Below are positions 29,329 to 35,956 of a DNA stretch of 64,000 nucleotides, piece after piece. Source of the stretch: Bog-473 sp963763575. GTDB lineage: Bacteria; Actinomycetota; Acidimicrobiia; Acidimicrobiales; RAAP-2. The stretch lies in the NCBI GenBank assembly GCA_963763575.1, contig CAVXPD010000004.1:434001-498000 (forward strand), in the 5' to 3' direction. A program made the position numbers and the translations under genes. Within the stretch, counting starts at the first letter, position 1; the number at the start of each line of letters is the position of its first letter. The notes beneath the pieces are model-generated. The model was not told the DNA's origin, did not search any database, and saw only the letters and a list, made by a program, of their open reading frames with translations.

Positions 29329-29693
29329 TGGACAGGAAGGTCTGGCTGTCGCGGCGCGCCCTGAAGCTGCACGCCGTCATCTTGATCGTGGTGCCCTCGT
29401 TCATGGCGCTGTGCGTCTGGCAGATCTCCCGCGCCGTGGGCGGGAACAGCCTCAGCTGGGCCTACGTCTTCGAGTGGCCGCTCTTCGCCGGCTACGCCGT
29501 CTACATGTGGTGGCGCATCCTCCACGAGGTGCCGGACACGCCCGCGCCCGCGCCCGCGCCGGCGGCGGACGAGCACACGCCGCCCGCGACGCCCCGCCAG
29601 ACGGCACGCCGGGAAGAAGAGGACACCGAGCTCGCCGCCTACAACGAGTACCTCGGGGAGCTCGCCGAGAGGGACCGGGCCACCGGGCGCTGA
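29328..29693 (+). CDS. Small membrane protein of unknown function
   Basis: 121 residues. Two membrane segments are visible: LHAVILIVVPSFMALCVWQI (about 14-33) and FEWPLFAGYAVYMWW (about 48-62). They are followed by a Pro/Ala-rich linker (APAPAPAADEHTPPA) and a charged C-terminus ending ELAAYNEYLGELAERD. Its ATG overlaps the hydrolase stop. I do not recognise the family. Coupling with the hydrolase is the only functional hint. Confidence 0.7.
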   Translation: MDRKVWLSRRALKLHAVILIVVPSFMALCVWQISRAVGGNSLSWAYVFEWPLFAGYAVYMWWRILHEVPDTPAPAPAPAADEHTPPATPRQTARREEEDTELAAYNEYLGELAERDRATGR

Positions 29694-29700
29694 ACGGCGT

Positions 29701-29772
29701 TCCGGGGGGAGGGCTCGAACCTCCAACATCCGGCTCCAAAGGCCGACGTTCTGCCGATTGAACTACCCCGGA
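29701..29772 (-). tRNA. tRNA-Gln (anticodon UUG)
   Basis: 72 nt on the minus strand fold as a cloverleaf. The acceptor arms TCCGGGG and CCCCGGA pair fully. The D-arm is TAGTTCAATCGGCAGAAC, the anticodon stem TCGGC/GCCGG carries the 7-nt loop CTTTGGA (anticodon TTG), and the T-arm contains GGTTCGAGCC. No CCA is encoded. Position near glmU is common in actinobacteria. Confidence 0.93.
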
Positions 29773-29845
29773 TCGAGGCGATCGCCCGCCCCAGGTTAGG
29801 CACGCGCCGCCCGCCGACTGGCCCGGTCGGCACGGTGCGCGGCGG

Positions 29846-29851
29846 TAGCTT
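29846..29851 (+). promoter_or_regulatory. Candidate -10 hexamer (TAGCTT) for the response regulator
   Basis: TAGCTT lies 7 nt upstream of the GTG at 29859, the start that gives the standard response-regulator N-terminus. Confidence 0.45.
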
Positions 29852-29858
29852 CTCCCTC

Positions 29859-30530
29859 GTGCACATCCTGGTGGTGGACGACGACCTCGCCGTCCGCCGT
29901 TCGATCGACCGGGCCCTCCGCCTCGAGGGCTATGACGTGGTGACGGTGCCCTCGGGCGGCGAGGCGCTCGAGGAACTGGCGCAGACGCCGCCGGACGCCC
30001 TGGTCCTCGACCTCGGCCTGCCCGACCTCGACGGGCTCACGGTCTGTCGTCGGATGCGCGCGGCGGGCGATGACACGCCCGTCCTGATCCTCACCGCGCG
30101 TGACGCGGTCGACGACCGGGTGCAGGGGCTCGACGCCGGTGCGGACGACTACCTGGTCAAGCCGTTCGCGCTCGCCGAGCTGCTGGCCCGCCTGCGGGCA
30201 TTGCTCCGGCGCCGCTTCGAGGGCGAGGGCGGCCTGCTGCGGGTCGGCGACCTCGCGCTCGACCTGTCGACCCGCGAAGGACAGCGAGGGGACCGCACGT
30301 TCACGCTGACCCGGATCGAGTTCGACCTCCTCGAGATGTTCCTGCGACACCCGCGCCAGGTGCTCACGCGCGAGGTGCTCCTCAACCGCGTCTGGGGCTT
30401 CGACTTCGACTCGGGGACGAATTCGCTCGCGGTCTACGTCGGCTACCTGCGGCGCAAGCTCGAAGAGGGAGGCGAGCCTCGCTGCATCCAGACCGTGCGC
30501 GGGGTGGGTTACGTGCTGCGCGACGCGTGA
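29859..30530 (+). CDS. OmpR/PhoB-family response regulator (MprA-like)
   Basis: 223 residues. The receiver domain begins HILVVDDDLAVRRSI; the phospho-acceptor aspartate lies in ALVLDLGLPDLDGL and the conserved lysine in DDYLVKPFALAELLA. The C-terminal winged-helix DNA-binding domain shows FTLTRIEFDLLEMFLRHP and ends CIQTVRGVGYVLRDA. The GTG at 29859 is preferred over an in-frame GTG at 29835 because it begins at the normal receiver start and has a candidate -10 element. It overlaps its sensor kinase by 4 nt (GTGA). Confidence 0.95.
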   Translation: MHILVVDDDLAVRRSIDRALRLEGYDVVTVPSGGEALEELAQTPPDALVLDLGLPDLDGLTVCRRMRAAGDDTPVLILTARDAVDDRVQGLDAGADDYLVKPFALAELLARLRALLRRRFEGEGGLLRVGDLALDLSTREGQRGDRTFTLTRIEFDLLEMFLRHPRQVLTREVLLNRVWGFDFDSGTNSLAVYVGYLRRKLEEGGEPRCIQTVRGVGYVLRDA

Positions 30531-31897
30531 AGTTCCGCACCAGGCTCGTGCTGGCGACCACCGTCGCCGTCATCGTCGCCGTGCTCGCCGCCTCGGCCGC
30601 TTCGTACATCATCGCCCGCAACACCCTGCTGCAGGCCGCCGACAATTCGCTCACGGCGGCGGCGGACAAGATCCTCGCCGGACAGGAGCAGATCGGGGCG
30701 ACCACGGCCACGCTCGGTCAGGTGATCGACCCGAGCGGTGCCGTGGTCGCGGGCGGCGGGCTCGAGGTCACGGGCGCCGTGCGGCTCGTCGCGGTCAACC
30801 TCGCCCCTGCGTTCTTCACGACCGTGACCGTCGACGGCAACCAGATGCGCGAGCTGGTCGAGCACCTGCCCGCCGGCACCTCGGTCGACGAGGGCACGTT
30901 GGTGAACGGCGGCGCGCTGCAGATCGCCACGCTGTTCAACGGGAACTCGGAGCTGAAGACGCTGGCCCTCCTCCTCGGCGTCGTCGCCCTGATCGGCGTG
31001 CTGCTCGCCGTCGCGCTCGGCTGGCTCGTGGCCCGCACGGCGCTCGTCCCCCTCAATTCGCTCACCGACACGGTGGAGGACGTGGCCGAGACGACCGACG
31101 TCTCGCGGCGCCTGGCCCCGGGCGGGCCCGACGAGCTCGGCCGCCTCCGCCTCACGTTCAACCGACTGCTCGAAGCGCTCGAGTCTTCTCGGCGCGCGCA
31201 GAGCCAGCTCGTGCTCGACGCGTCCCACGAGCTGCGCACCCCGCTCACCAGTCTGCGCACCAATCTCGAAGTGATCCGCCGCGTCGACGAGCTCAGCGTC
31301 GAAGACCGCAACGTCCTCGTCGACGATGTGCTCGTCCAGCTGCAGGAGTTGACCGATCTCGTCGGGGACCTCGCCGAGCTGGCCCGGGGCGACCAACAGC
31401 CGACGGACCCCGAGCCGCTGCGCCTCGACGAGCTGGTGCGCGACGCCGTCAGCGTGCAGACCACGCACGGCCGCGCCAGGGACGTCACCTTCGACCTGAG
31501 TGCCGAGCCCTGCTGGGTGGAGGGCCACGCCGACCGGTTGGGACGCGCGGTGGGGAACCTGCTCGACAACGCGCGCAAGTGGAGCCCGCCCGGCCGCGCG
31601 GTGTCCGTCGAAGTTCGCGACGGCGTCGTCGTGGTGCACGACCAAGGGCCCGGGATCGCGGAGGCCGACCTGCCCCACGTGTTCGACCGCTTCTACCGGT
31701 CCCCCGCGGCGCGCGGCCTGCCGGGCTCCGGTCTGGGTCTCGCCATCGTGGCGCAGGTGGCCAAGGCCGAGGGTGGCACCGTCCTCGCCGAGAACGACCC
31801 GGCAGGCGGCGCCCGCATGTCCCTGCGCTTGCCGAGAGTGTCCGGGCCCGAGGAAGACGGGCCCCAAGGGGACGGGCACAAGCCCGTCGCCACCTGA
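30527..31897 (+). CDS. Sensor histidine kinase (MprB-like)
   Basis: 456 residues. One membrane segment near the N-terminus (LATTVAVIVAVLAASAASYII) is followed by an extracytoplasmic sensor of about 120 residues and a second segment (LALLLGVVALIGVLLAVALGW). HAMP (ARTALVPLNSLTDTVEDVAE), the phospho-acceptor histidine in LVLDASHELRTPLTSL, the N-box GRAVGNLLDNARKW, and the G-boxes VVHDQGPGIAEAD and GSGLGLAIVAQVA complete a typical kinase. It overlaps the regulator, forming a two-component system. The stimulus is unknown; MprAB relatives respond to envelope stress. Confidence 0.93.
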   Translation: MKFRTRLVLATTVAVIVAVLAASAASYIIARNTLLQAADNSLTAAADKILAGQEQIGATTATLGQVIDPSGAVVAGGGLEVTGAVRLVAVNLAPAFFTTVTVDGNQMRELVEHLPAGTSVDEGTLVNGGALQIATLFNGNSELKTLALLLGVVALIGVLLAVALGWLVARTALVPLNSLTDTVEDVAETTDVSRRLAPGGPDELGRLRLTFNRLLEALESSRRAQSQLVLDASHELRTPLTSLRTNLEVIRRVDELSVEDRNVLVDDVLVQLQELTDLVGDLAELARGDQQPTDPEPLRLDELVRDAVSVQTTHGRARDVTFDLSAEPCWVEGHADRLGRAVGNLLDNARKWSPPGRAVSVEVRDGVVVVHDQGPGIAEADLPHVFDRFYRSPAARGLPGSGLGLAIVAQVAKAEGGTVLAENDPAGGARMSLRLPRVSGPEEDGPQGDGHKPVAT

Positions 31898-32086
31898 CCG
31901 CCGCAGGATCATCGGGATTCTTCGCGCGTTCTGAGCCTCTCCCACACGTGCCCTCAGCCCGCGGCAGCGCGCTCCGTGCTACCCGCCGGCGGCCGCGGAT
32001 TTCGCCCCTCTGACGCCGGGCAGGCCGGCCGCGGCGGTTCCACTCAACCCCTGCCGGCGCCTCACACGCGGTCCGCATCGGCTCGC

Positions 32087-32455
32087 TCAGCCGGCCGCGA
32101 CGAACTCGATCCGGTTGCCGAACGGGTCGTCCACGTAGGAGCCGCGGCCCGCCGGCGCGTCGGGGTTGGGCCGCACGGGCACGCCGGCGCCGGCAAGCGC
32201 CGCCTCCAGCTCGGCCAGCCCTGCGACGACGAACGCCGGGTGGGCCTTGCGAGCGGGACGGAAGTCCTCCTCGACCCCCAGGTGCAGCGCCACGTCGCCG
32301 CGGGCGAACCAACAGCCGCCCCGTGCGGCGAGGGGCTCGGGCTTCGCGAGGCGTGTGAATCCCAAGAGGCCCGAGTAGAAGGCCTCGGCCTCGTCCTCTC
32401 TCCCCGCAGGCATGGCGAGCTGCACGTGGTCGAGCCCGACGATCTCGAAGCTCAT
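32087..32455 (-). CDS. VOC-family (glyoxalase-like) protein
   Basis: 122 residues with the vicinal-oxygen-chelate repeats. The first is IVGLDHVQLAMPAGREDEAEAFYSG, with a metal-ligand-type histidine. The second includes HPAFVVAGLAELEAAL and ends YVDDPFGNRIEFVAAG. Single-domain members include dioxygenases, glyoxalases and resistance proteins; the substrate is not readable. GGAGG upstream of the ATG is a ribosome-binding site. It is divergent from the bS22 gene. Confidence 0.85.
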   Translation of the reverse strand: MSFEIVGLDHVQLAMPAGREDEAEAFYSGLLGFTRLAKPEPLAARGGCWFARGDVALHLGVEEDFRPARKAHPAFVVAGLAELEAALAGAGVPVRPNPDAPAGRGSYVDDPFGNRIEFVAAG

Positions 32456-32505
32456 GCCTGCCTCCTCGCAACCGGGGCGACCTGGCAGTCCGCCACCGCG
32501 ACCGC

Positions 32506-32511
32506 TAGCCT
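32506..32511 (+). promoter_or_regulatory. Candidate -10 hexamer (TAGCCT) for the bS22 gene
   Basis: TAGCCT ends 10 nt before the ATG at 32522, and there is no Shine-Dalgarno sequence. The layout resembles the bL37 gene at 38884. Confidence 0.4.
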
Positions 32512-32521
32512 GCCGCGCGAC

Positions 32522-32620
32522 ATGGGATCACTGATCAAGAAGCGGCGCAAGCGGATGCGCAAGAAGAAACACAAGAAGATGCTGAAGGCGACGCGCTGGC
32601 AGCGGCGCGCCGGCAAGTAG
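32522..32620 (+). CDS. Small ribosomal protein bS22-like (AURKAIP1/COX24 domain), 32 residues
   Basis: A 32-residue, extremely basic protein starting MGSLIKKRRKRMRKKKHKK and ending ATRWQRRAGK. The order of basic residues matches the 33-residue mycobacterial protein seen in 30S structures (bS22) and the AURKAIP1/COX24 domain. It probably binds near the decoding centre of 16S rRNA. The gene is short enough to be missed by most gene callers. It lies between the VOC and ispE genes in its own orientation. Confidence 0.88.
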   Translation: MGSLIKKRRKRMRKKKHKKMLKATRWQRRAGK

Positions 32621-32637
32621 CGCTCCTCCCCGCAGCG

Positions 32638-33405
32638 TCAGGTCCCGTCCCAGCCCGCCGGCACCGTGCGCGCGTGCACCAGCCGGCCCGTCTCGTCCCC
32701 GACGCGCCACTCCCCCGTCGCTTCGGTCGCGGCCGCGGGGGACCCACCTTCGACGAACCAGGCCGACCCGCTGCCGGCCAGCACCGGCACGCGACCCGTC
32801 AGTTCGCCGAGTGCGTCGCGCCAGCGCGCCAGACGCGGCTCGGCGGAGAGTGCGGCCGCGGCCAGCTCGTTCGGTCCCTCGTGCGACGGGCGGTCGTCCC
32901 ACGCCCGGTAGACGGCGGCGGTGTCGACCCCGAAGGGCGGGAGGACCAGCAGGTAGTCGCGGGGCTCGAACGCGAGGGCGCTGACGAGCTCTCCGATCCC
33001 CTGCACCCGGGCCCGCCCCCCCGTCACGCAGAAGGGGACGTCGGCACCGAGACGAACCGCCACCCCGGCGTCCGCGATGCCCGCCCAGCGCAGCACGGCC
33101 GCCGCGTCGGCCGAGCCGCCGCCCAGCCCGGCGCCCAGCGGGATGCGCTTGGTCAGCCGCACCGAGGCGGTGCGGCCGCACGCCTCCAACGCGCGCGTGA
33201 TCAGGTTGTCGGCCGACGGCGGCAACGCAACGGCCCGCGTCCCCTCGTCGGCCTCCACGGTCAGGCCGGAGCCCGCGTTCTCGAAGCGGAGCTCGTCGGC
33301 CAGGCTGAGCGTCACCATCTCGGCGTCGAGCTCGTGATAGCCGTCGGGCCGTACGCCGGTCACGCGCACCGACACCGTCAGCTTGGCCGGCGCCAGCACC
33401 CTCAT
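32638..33405 (-). CDS. ispE: 4-diphosphocytidyl-2-C-methyl-D-erythritol kinase
   Basis: 255 residues. IspE is the ATP-dependent kinase of the MEP isoprenoid pathway. The start VLAPAKLTVSVRVTGVRPDGYHEL and the GHMP ATP loop IPLGAGLGGGSADAAAVL are diagnostic; LGADVPFCVTGGRARVQGIG follows, and a glycine motif (VLAGSGSAWFV) occurs near the C-terminus. The ATG overlaps the ksgA stop (ATGA), the usual ksgA-ispE coupling. It shows that isoprenoids are made through methylerythritol phosphate. Confidence 0.95.
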   Translation of the reverse strand: MRVLAPAKLTVSVRVTGVRPDGYHELDAEMVTLSLADELRFENAGSGLTVEADEGTRAVALPPSADNLITRALEACGRTASVRLTKRIPLGAGLGGGSADAAAVLRWAGIADAGVAVRLGADVPFCVTGGRARVQGIGELVSALAFEPRDYLLVLPPFGVDTAAVYRAWDDRPSHEGPNELAAAALSAEPRLARWRDALGELTGRVPVLAGSGSAWFVEGGSPAAATEATGEWRVGDETGRLVHARTVPAGWDGT

Positions 33406-34223
33406 CGGGCGGCCAGCCTGCCCCACGCAGCCACGTCGAGCTCCTCGGCCCGGGCGTCGGGCCGCACCCCGGCCTCGGCGAAGGACTCGGGTGCCACCAC
33501 GCCGGCGAGCGAGCGGCGGAGCATCTTGCGGCGATGGGCGAACCCGGCCCGCACCACCGCGTCGAGCCGCTCGTAGGAGACCAGCGCGGGATCGACGGCG
33601 GGCTCGCTCCGGCGCACGAGGCGCACCAGCACGGACTCGACGCGGGGCCGCGGGACGAAGACCGAGGCCGGCACCCGGCCCACCACCTCGGCCCGGGCGA
33701 AGTAGGCGACCCGCACCGAGACCGCACCGTACGCGGGGTCGCCCACACCCGCCGCCAGCCGCTCCCCCACCTCCCGTTGCAGCATGACGAGCAGGTTCGT
33801 GACCGCCGGCACCTCGACCAGGGTCCGCAGCACCACGAGGGTGGCCACGTTGTAGGGGAGGTTGGCCACCAGGCTCCAGGCTCCGCCGCCGCGGTCCTCG
33901 AGGAGGCCGGCCAGGTCGAGGCGGAGGGCGTCACCCTGGACGACCTCCACGCCCACCGGCTCGACGACCGAGCGCAGCACCGGGACCACGTGGCGGTCGG
34001 TCTCCACAGCCACCACCCGCGCCCCCGTCTCGGCGAGGGCCAGCGTCAGCGAGCCGAGCCCCGCCCCGATCTCGAGGATGCGGTCACCCGCCCCGACGCC
34101 GGCGAGCCGCGCGATCCGGCGGACGGTGTTGGGGTCGGCAACGAAGTTCTGCCCGAGGGCACGGCTCGGGCGCAGCCCGTGCGCCGACAGGAGCTGGGCG
34201 ATGTCGGCGCCGGAATGGGTCAC
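33402..34223 (-). CDS. rsmA: 16S rRNA (adenine1518-N6/adenine1519-N6)-dimethyltransferase
   Basis: 273 residues (KsgA). It dimethylates two adjacent adenines in helix 45 of 16S rRNA. Seen are LRPSRALGQNFVADPNTVRRI, motif I RILEIGAGLGSLTLALAE, VVAVETDRHVVPVL, and the catalytic SLVANLPYNVATLVVL. The C-terminus contains FAHRRKMLRRSLAG. The GTG at 34223 overlaps the stop of the upstream DPBB gene (GTGA), which fixes this start over the longer open frame. Confidence 0.95.
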   Translation of the reverse strand: MTHSGADIAQLLSAHGLRPSRALGQNFVADPNTVRRIARLAGVGAGDRILEIGAGLGSLTLALAETGARVVAVETDRHVVPVLRSVVEPVGVEVVQGDALRLDLAGLLEDRGGGAWSLVANLPYNVATLVVLRTLVEVPAVTNLLVMLQREVGERLAAGVGDPAYGAVSVRVAYFARAEVVGRVPASVFVPRPRVESVLVRLVRRSEPAVDPALVSYERLDAVVRAGFAHRRKMLRRSLAGVVAPESFAEAGVRPDARAEELDVAAWGRLAAR

Positions 34224-34885
34224 CAAGAGATTGTGACGTCCACCACTCCCTGGCCGAGGTCGGCGATCTGCGAGAAGCCCCCAGGCGACATGTCGACCAC
34301 CCGGGGGTAGCCCGCCCCCTCTCGGTCGTCGACCGTGCACGTCGTCGACGCGCCGGTCGCGTTGTTGACCACGGTGAGCACCGTCCCGAACGGCAGGGAC
34401 GGGCTCGCGCAGTACCCGTCCGCCGCTTCGGAGTACCACGTGGCCTCGCCGGCCTCACTGTTGGTCGGCGCCGGCGGTGGCGGCGGTGCCGTCGTGGTGG
34501 TCGTCGTCGGTGGTGGTGGCGGCACCGTCGTCGTGGTGGCCGGCACGGTTGTCGTGGTGACGGGCGCCGTCGTCGTCGTCGTCACCGGAGGCGCCGTCGT
34601 GGAGGTCGTAGATGCCGGCGCGGAGTATGCGACGAGATGCGACGGCAGGTCGACCGTGTCGAGATGTGACGAGGGGTACACCGCGGTCCTTTGCGATGTG
34701 TTGACGCGCGACGCCGCAGCAGAGATCCGCGACGCGTGCGCCGTTCCGTTGTGCAGCAGCAGGAGAGGCGCGAGGAACAGCGCGCCGCAAACGACAGCGG
34801 CAACGCCGAGGCGCCTCCCCCCAGTGCTCTGGTTCCGCAGGGCTCCACCCTTCTCCGGGGACACAGTGCACCCGCGCCAACACAC
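34220..34885 (-). CDS. Secreted RlpA-like double-psi beta-barrel protein
   Basis: About 221 residues. The N-terminal export signal is LGVAAVVCGALFLAPLLLL, followed by the AHA cleavage-like site. A long Thr/Pro/Val linker (TTTTAPVTTTTVPATTTTV and similar) precedes the C-terminal domain: GEATWYSEAADGYCASPSLP, GTVLTVVNNATG, CTVDDREGAGYPRVVDMSP. This matches the RlpA/DPBB fold, with the conserved aspartate region VVDMS and two cysteines. It probably acts on or binds peptidoglycan outside the membrane. It occupies the place next to ksgA and tatD where many actinobacteria carry rpfB. The GTG at 34885 or an in-frame GTG at 34864 could be the start. Confidence 0.8.
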   Translation of the reverse strand: MCWRGCTVSPEKGGALRNQSTGGRRLGVAAVVCGALFLAPLLLLHNGTAHASRISAAASRVNTSQRTAVYPSSHLDTVDLPSHLVAYSAPASTTSTTAPPVTTTTTAPVTTTTVPATTTTVPPPPPTTTTTTAPPPPPAPTNSEAGEATWYSEAADGYCASPSLPFGTVLTVVNNATGASTTCTVDDREGAGYPRVVDMSPGGFSQIADLGQGVVDVTISW

Positions 34886-35006
34886 GGGTGACGAGGGGTT
34901 TTGACCAACTTAGATAACGAAACCGGGCCGTGCAAACCTCAGAAGTCAATGAGAGTTTTTGACCGTTATATCCCCAGGTCATAGCCCGTGCCTGCCCCCA
35001 TATTCA

Positions 35007-35025
35007 TGTGAACGCCCTGTTCACA
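35007..35025. repeat. Perfect inverted repeat in the leader of the DPBB gene
   Basis: TGTGAAC (35007-35013), a 5-nt loop and GTTCACA (35019-35025) form a perfect 7-bp stem. It lies in a 214-nt, clearly lower-GC spacer between the DPBB gene and tatD, about 120 nt upstream of the DPBB start. It may be an operator or an RNA hairpin. The rest of the spacer (34886-35099) holds nothing else recognisable. Confidence 0.5.
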
Positions 35026-35099
35026 CCCATATTTACGCGAAATTAACGCTCAAACATCCTGGTCACAAGGTTCTCGTATTACGCACAGCGGCGCGTGAA

Positions 35100-35954
35100 T
35101 TAGCCGCCTGTGGAAAACACCATGGCTGTGGAAAAAGCCGTGCGCTCCCTGATCTCGGAGACCTCGCATCCCTTGACCGCCGCGATCGCGTCGCCGACGA
35201 GCGGAAGGTACGCGGGCTCGTTGGCGCGTCCGCGATGTGGCACCGGAGCGAGGAACGGGCTGTCGGTCTCCACCAGCAGTCGGTCCAGCGGACAACGCGC
35301 CGCGGCAGCGCGCACATCGGCCGCGTTCTTGAACGTGACGATGCCGCTGAACGAGATGTACATGCCTGCGCGCAGGCACCGTTCGGCTTCGTCGGGCCCA
35401 CCGGTGAAGCAGTGCAACACGGTGCGCTCCGGCACGCCTTCCGCGCCGAGCACGTCGAACAAGTCGTCCCATGCGTCGCGCGCGTGGATCACAAGCGCGA
35501 GACCGTACGCATGGGCCAGGGCGATCTGCGCCGCAAACGCCGCGCGCTGCGCGTCGCGGGGCGAGTGCTCGTAGTAGTAGTCGAGGCCGCACTCGCCGAC
35601 GGCGACGACCGTGCCGTCGTTTGCGGCGAGCTCATGGGCCAGCAGCGACGCCACCGCGTCGACACCCTCGATCGCCTCGTGTGGGTGCAGCCCGACCGTC
35701 GCCCAGGCGCGCGGCCCACCGCTCCCGCCCGCCGTCGCTCGCGCCAGCGCCGTCGCCTGCGCCGACGTCGCGGCCCCCGTGCCCACGCAGACGAGACGGT
35801 CGACACCGGCGTCGGCGGCCCGTGCCAGGACCGGTTCGAGCCCTGCGGTTTCCGCTCCCATCCGGTCGCCGTCGCCGTCGCCGTCGCCGTCGAAGGAGCG
35901 ATCGCCGAGATATTCCTCCTGCACGTGGCAGTGGGAGTCGAACCAGCCGGCCAC
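35100..35954 (-). CDS. TatD-family metal-dependent DNase
   Basis: 284 residues. The TIM-barrel hydrolase motifs are GWFDSHCHVQEEYLG (the first metal histidines), VGLHPHEAI, VAVGECGLDYYYEHSP (the catalytic glutamate), LVIHARDAWDDLFD, VLHCFTGGPDEAERC, and LLVETDSPFLAP (the last metal aspartate). A repeat-encoded insert, GDGDGDGD, follows the N-terminal strand. The GTG start at 35954 lies 2 nt after the metG stop, giving a metG-tatD operon. TatD proteins act as 3'-5' DNases in the cytoplasm. Confidence 0.92.
   Translation of the reverse strand: MAGWFDSHCHVQEEYLGDRSFDGDGDGDGDRMGAETAGLEPVLARAADAGVDRLVCVGTGAATSAQATALARATAGGSGGPRAWATVGLHPHEAIEGVDAVASLLAHELAANDGTVVAVGECGLDYYYEHSPRDAQRAAFAAQIALAHAYGLALVIHARDAWDDLFDVLGAEGVPERTVLHCFTGGPDEAERCLRAGMYISFSGIVTFKNAADVRAAAARCPLDRLLVETDSPFLAPVPHRGRANEPAYLPLVGDAIAAVKGCEVSEIRERTAFSTAMVFSTGG
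35865..35888. repeat. Hexanucleotide microsatellite (GTCGCC)4 inside tatD
   Basis: Four perfect GTCGCC copies, followed by a partial GTCGAA, encode alternating Gly-Asp on the minus strand. A change of one unit adds or removes two residues without shifting frame. Confidence 0.9.
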
Positions 35955-35956
35955 CG

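Noticed and set aside
29701..29772. A plus-strand reading of the tRNA as tRNA-Trp (CCA)
   Set aside because: Only the minus strand gives the T-arm GGTTCGAGCC, a proper D-arm and U33 before the anticodon; the plus-strand CCA is the complement of the anticodon stem-loop.
35007..35025. A CRP/Cmr binding site (TGTGA...TCACA)
   Set aside because: The half-sites match but are separated by 9 bases, not the 6 of the CRP consensus, so it is listed only as an inverted repeat.
34886..35099. A ydaO-type (c-di-AMP) riboswitch, often found before actinobacterial cell-wall genes
   Set aside because: The conserved ydaO sequence blocks could not be found in the leader on the minus strand.
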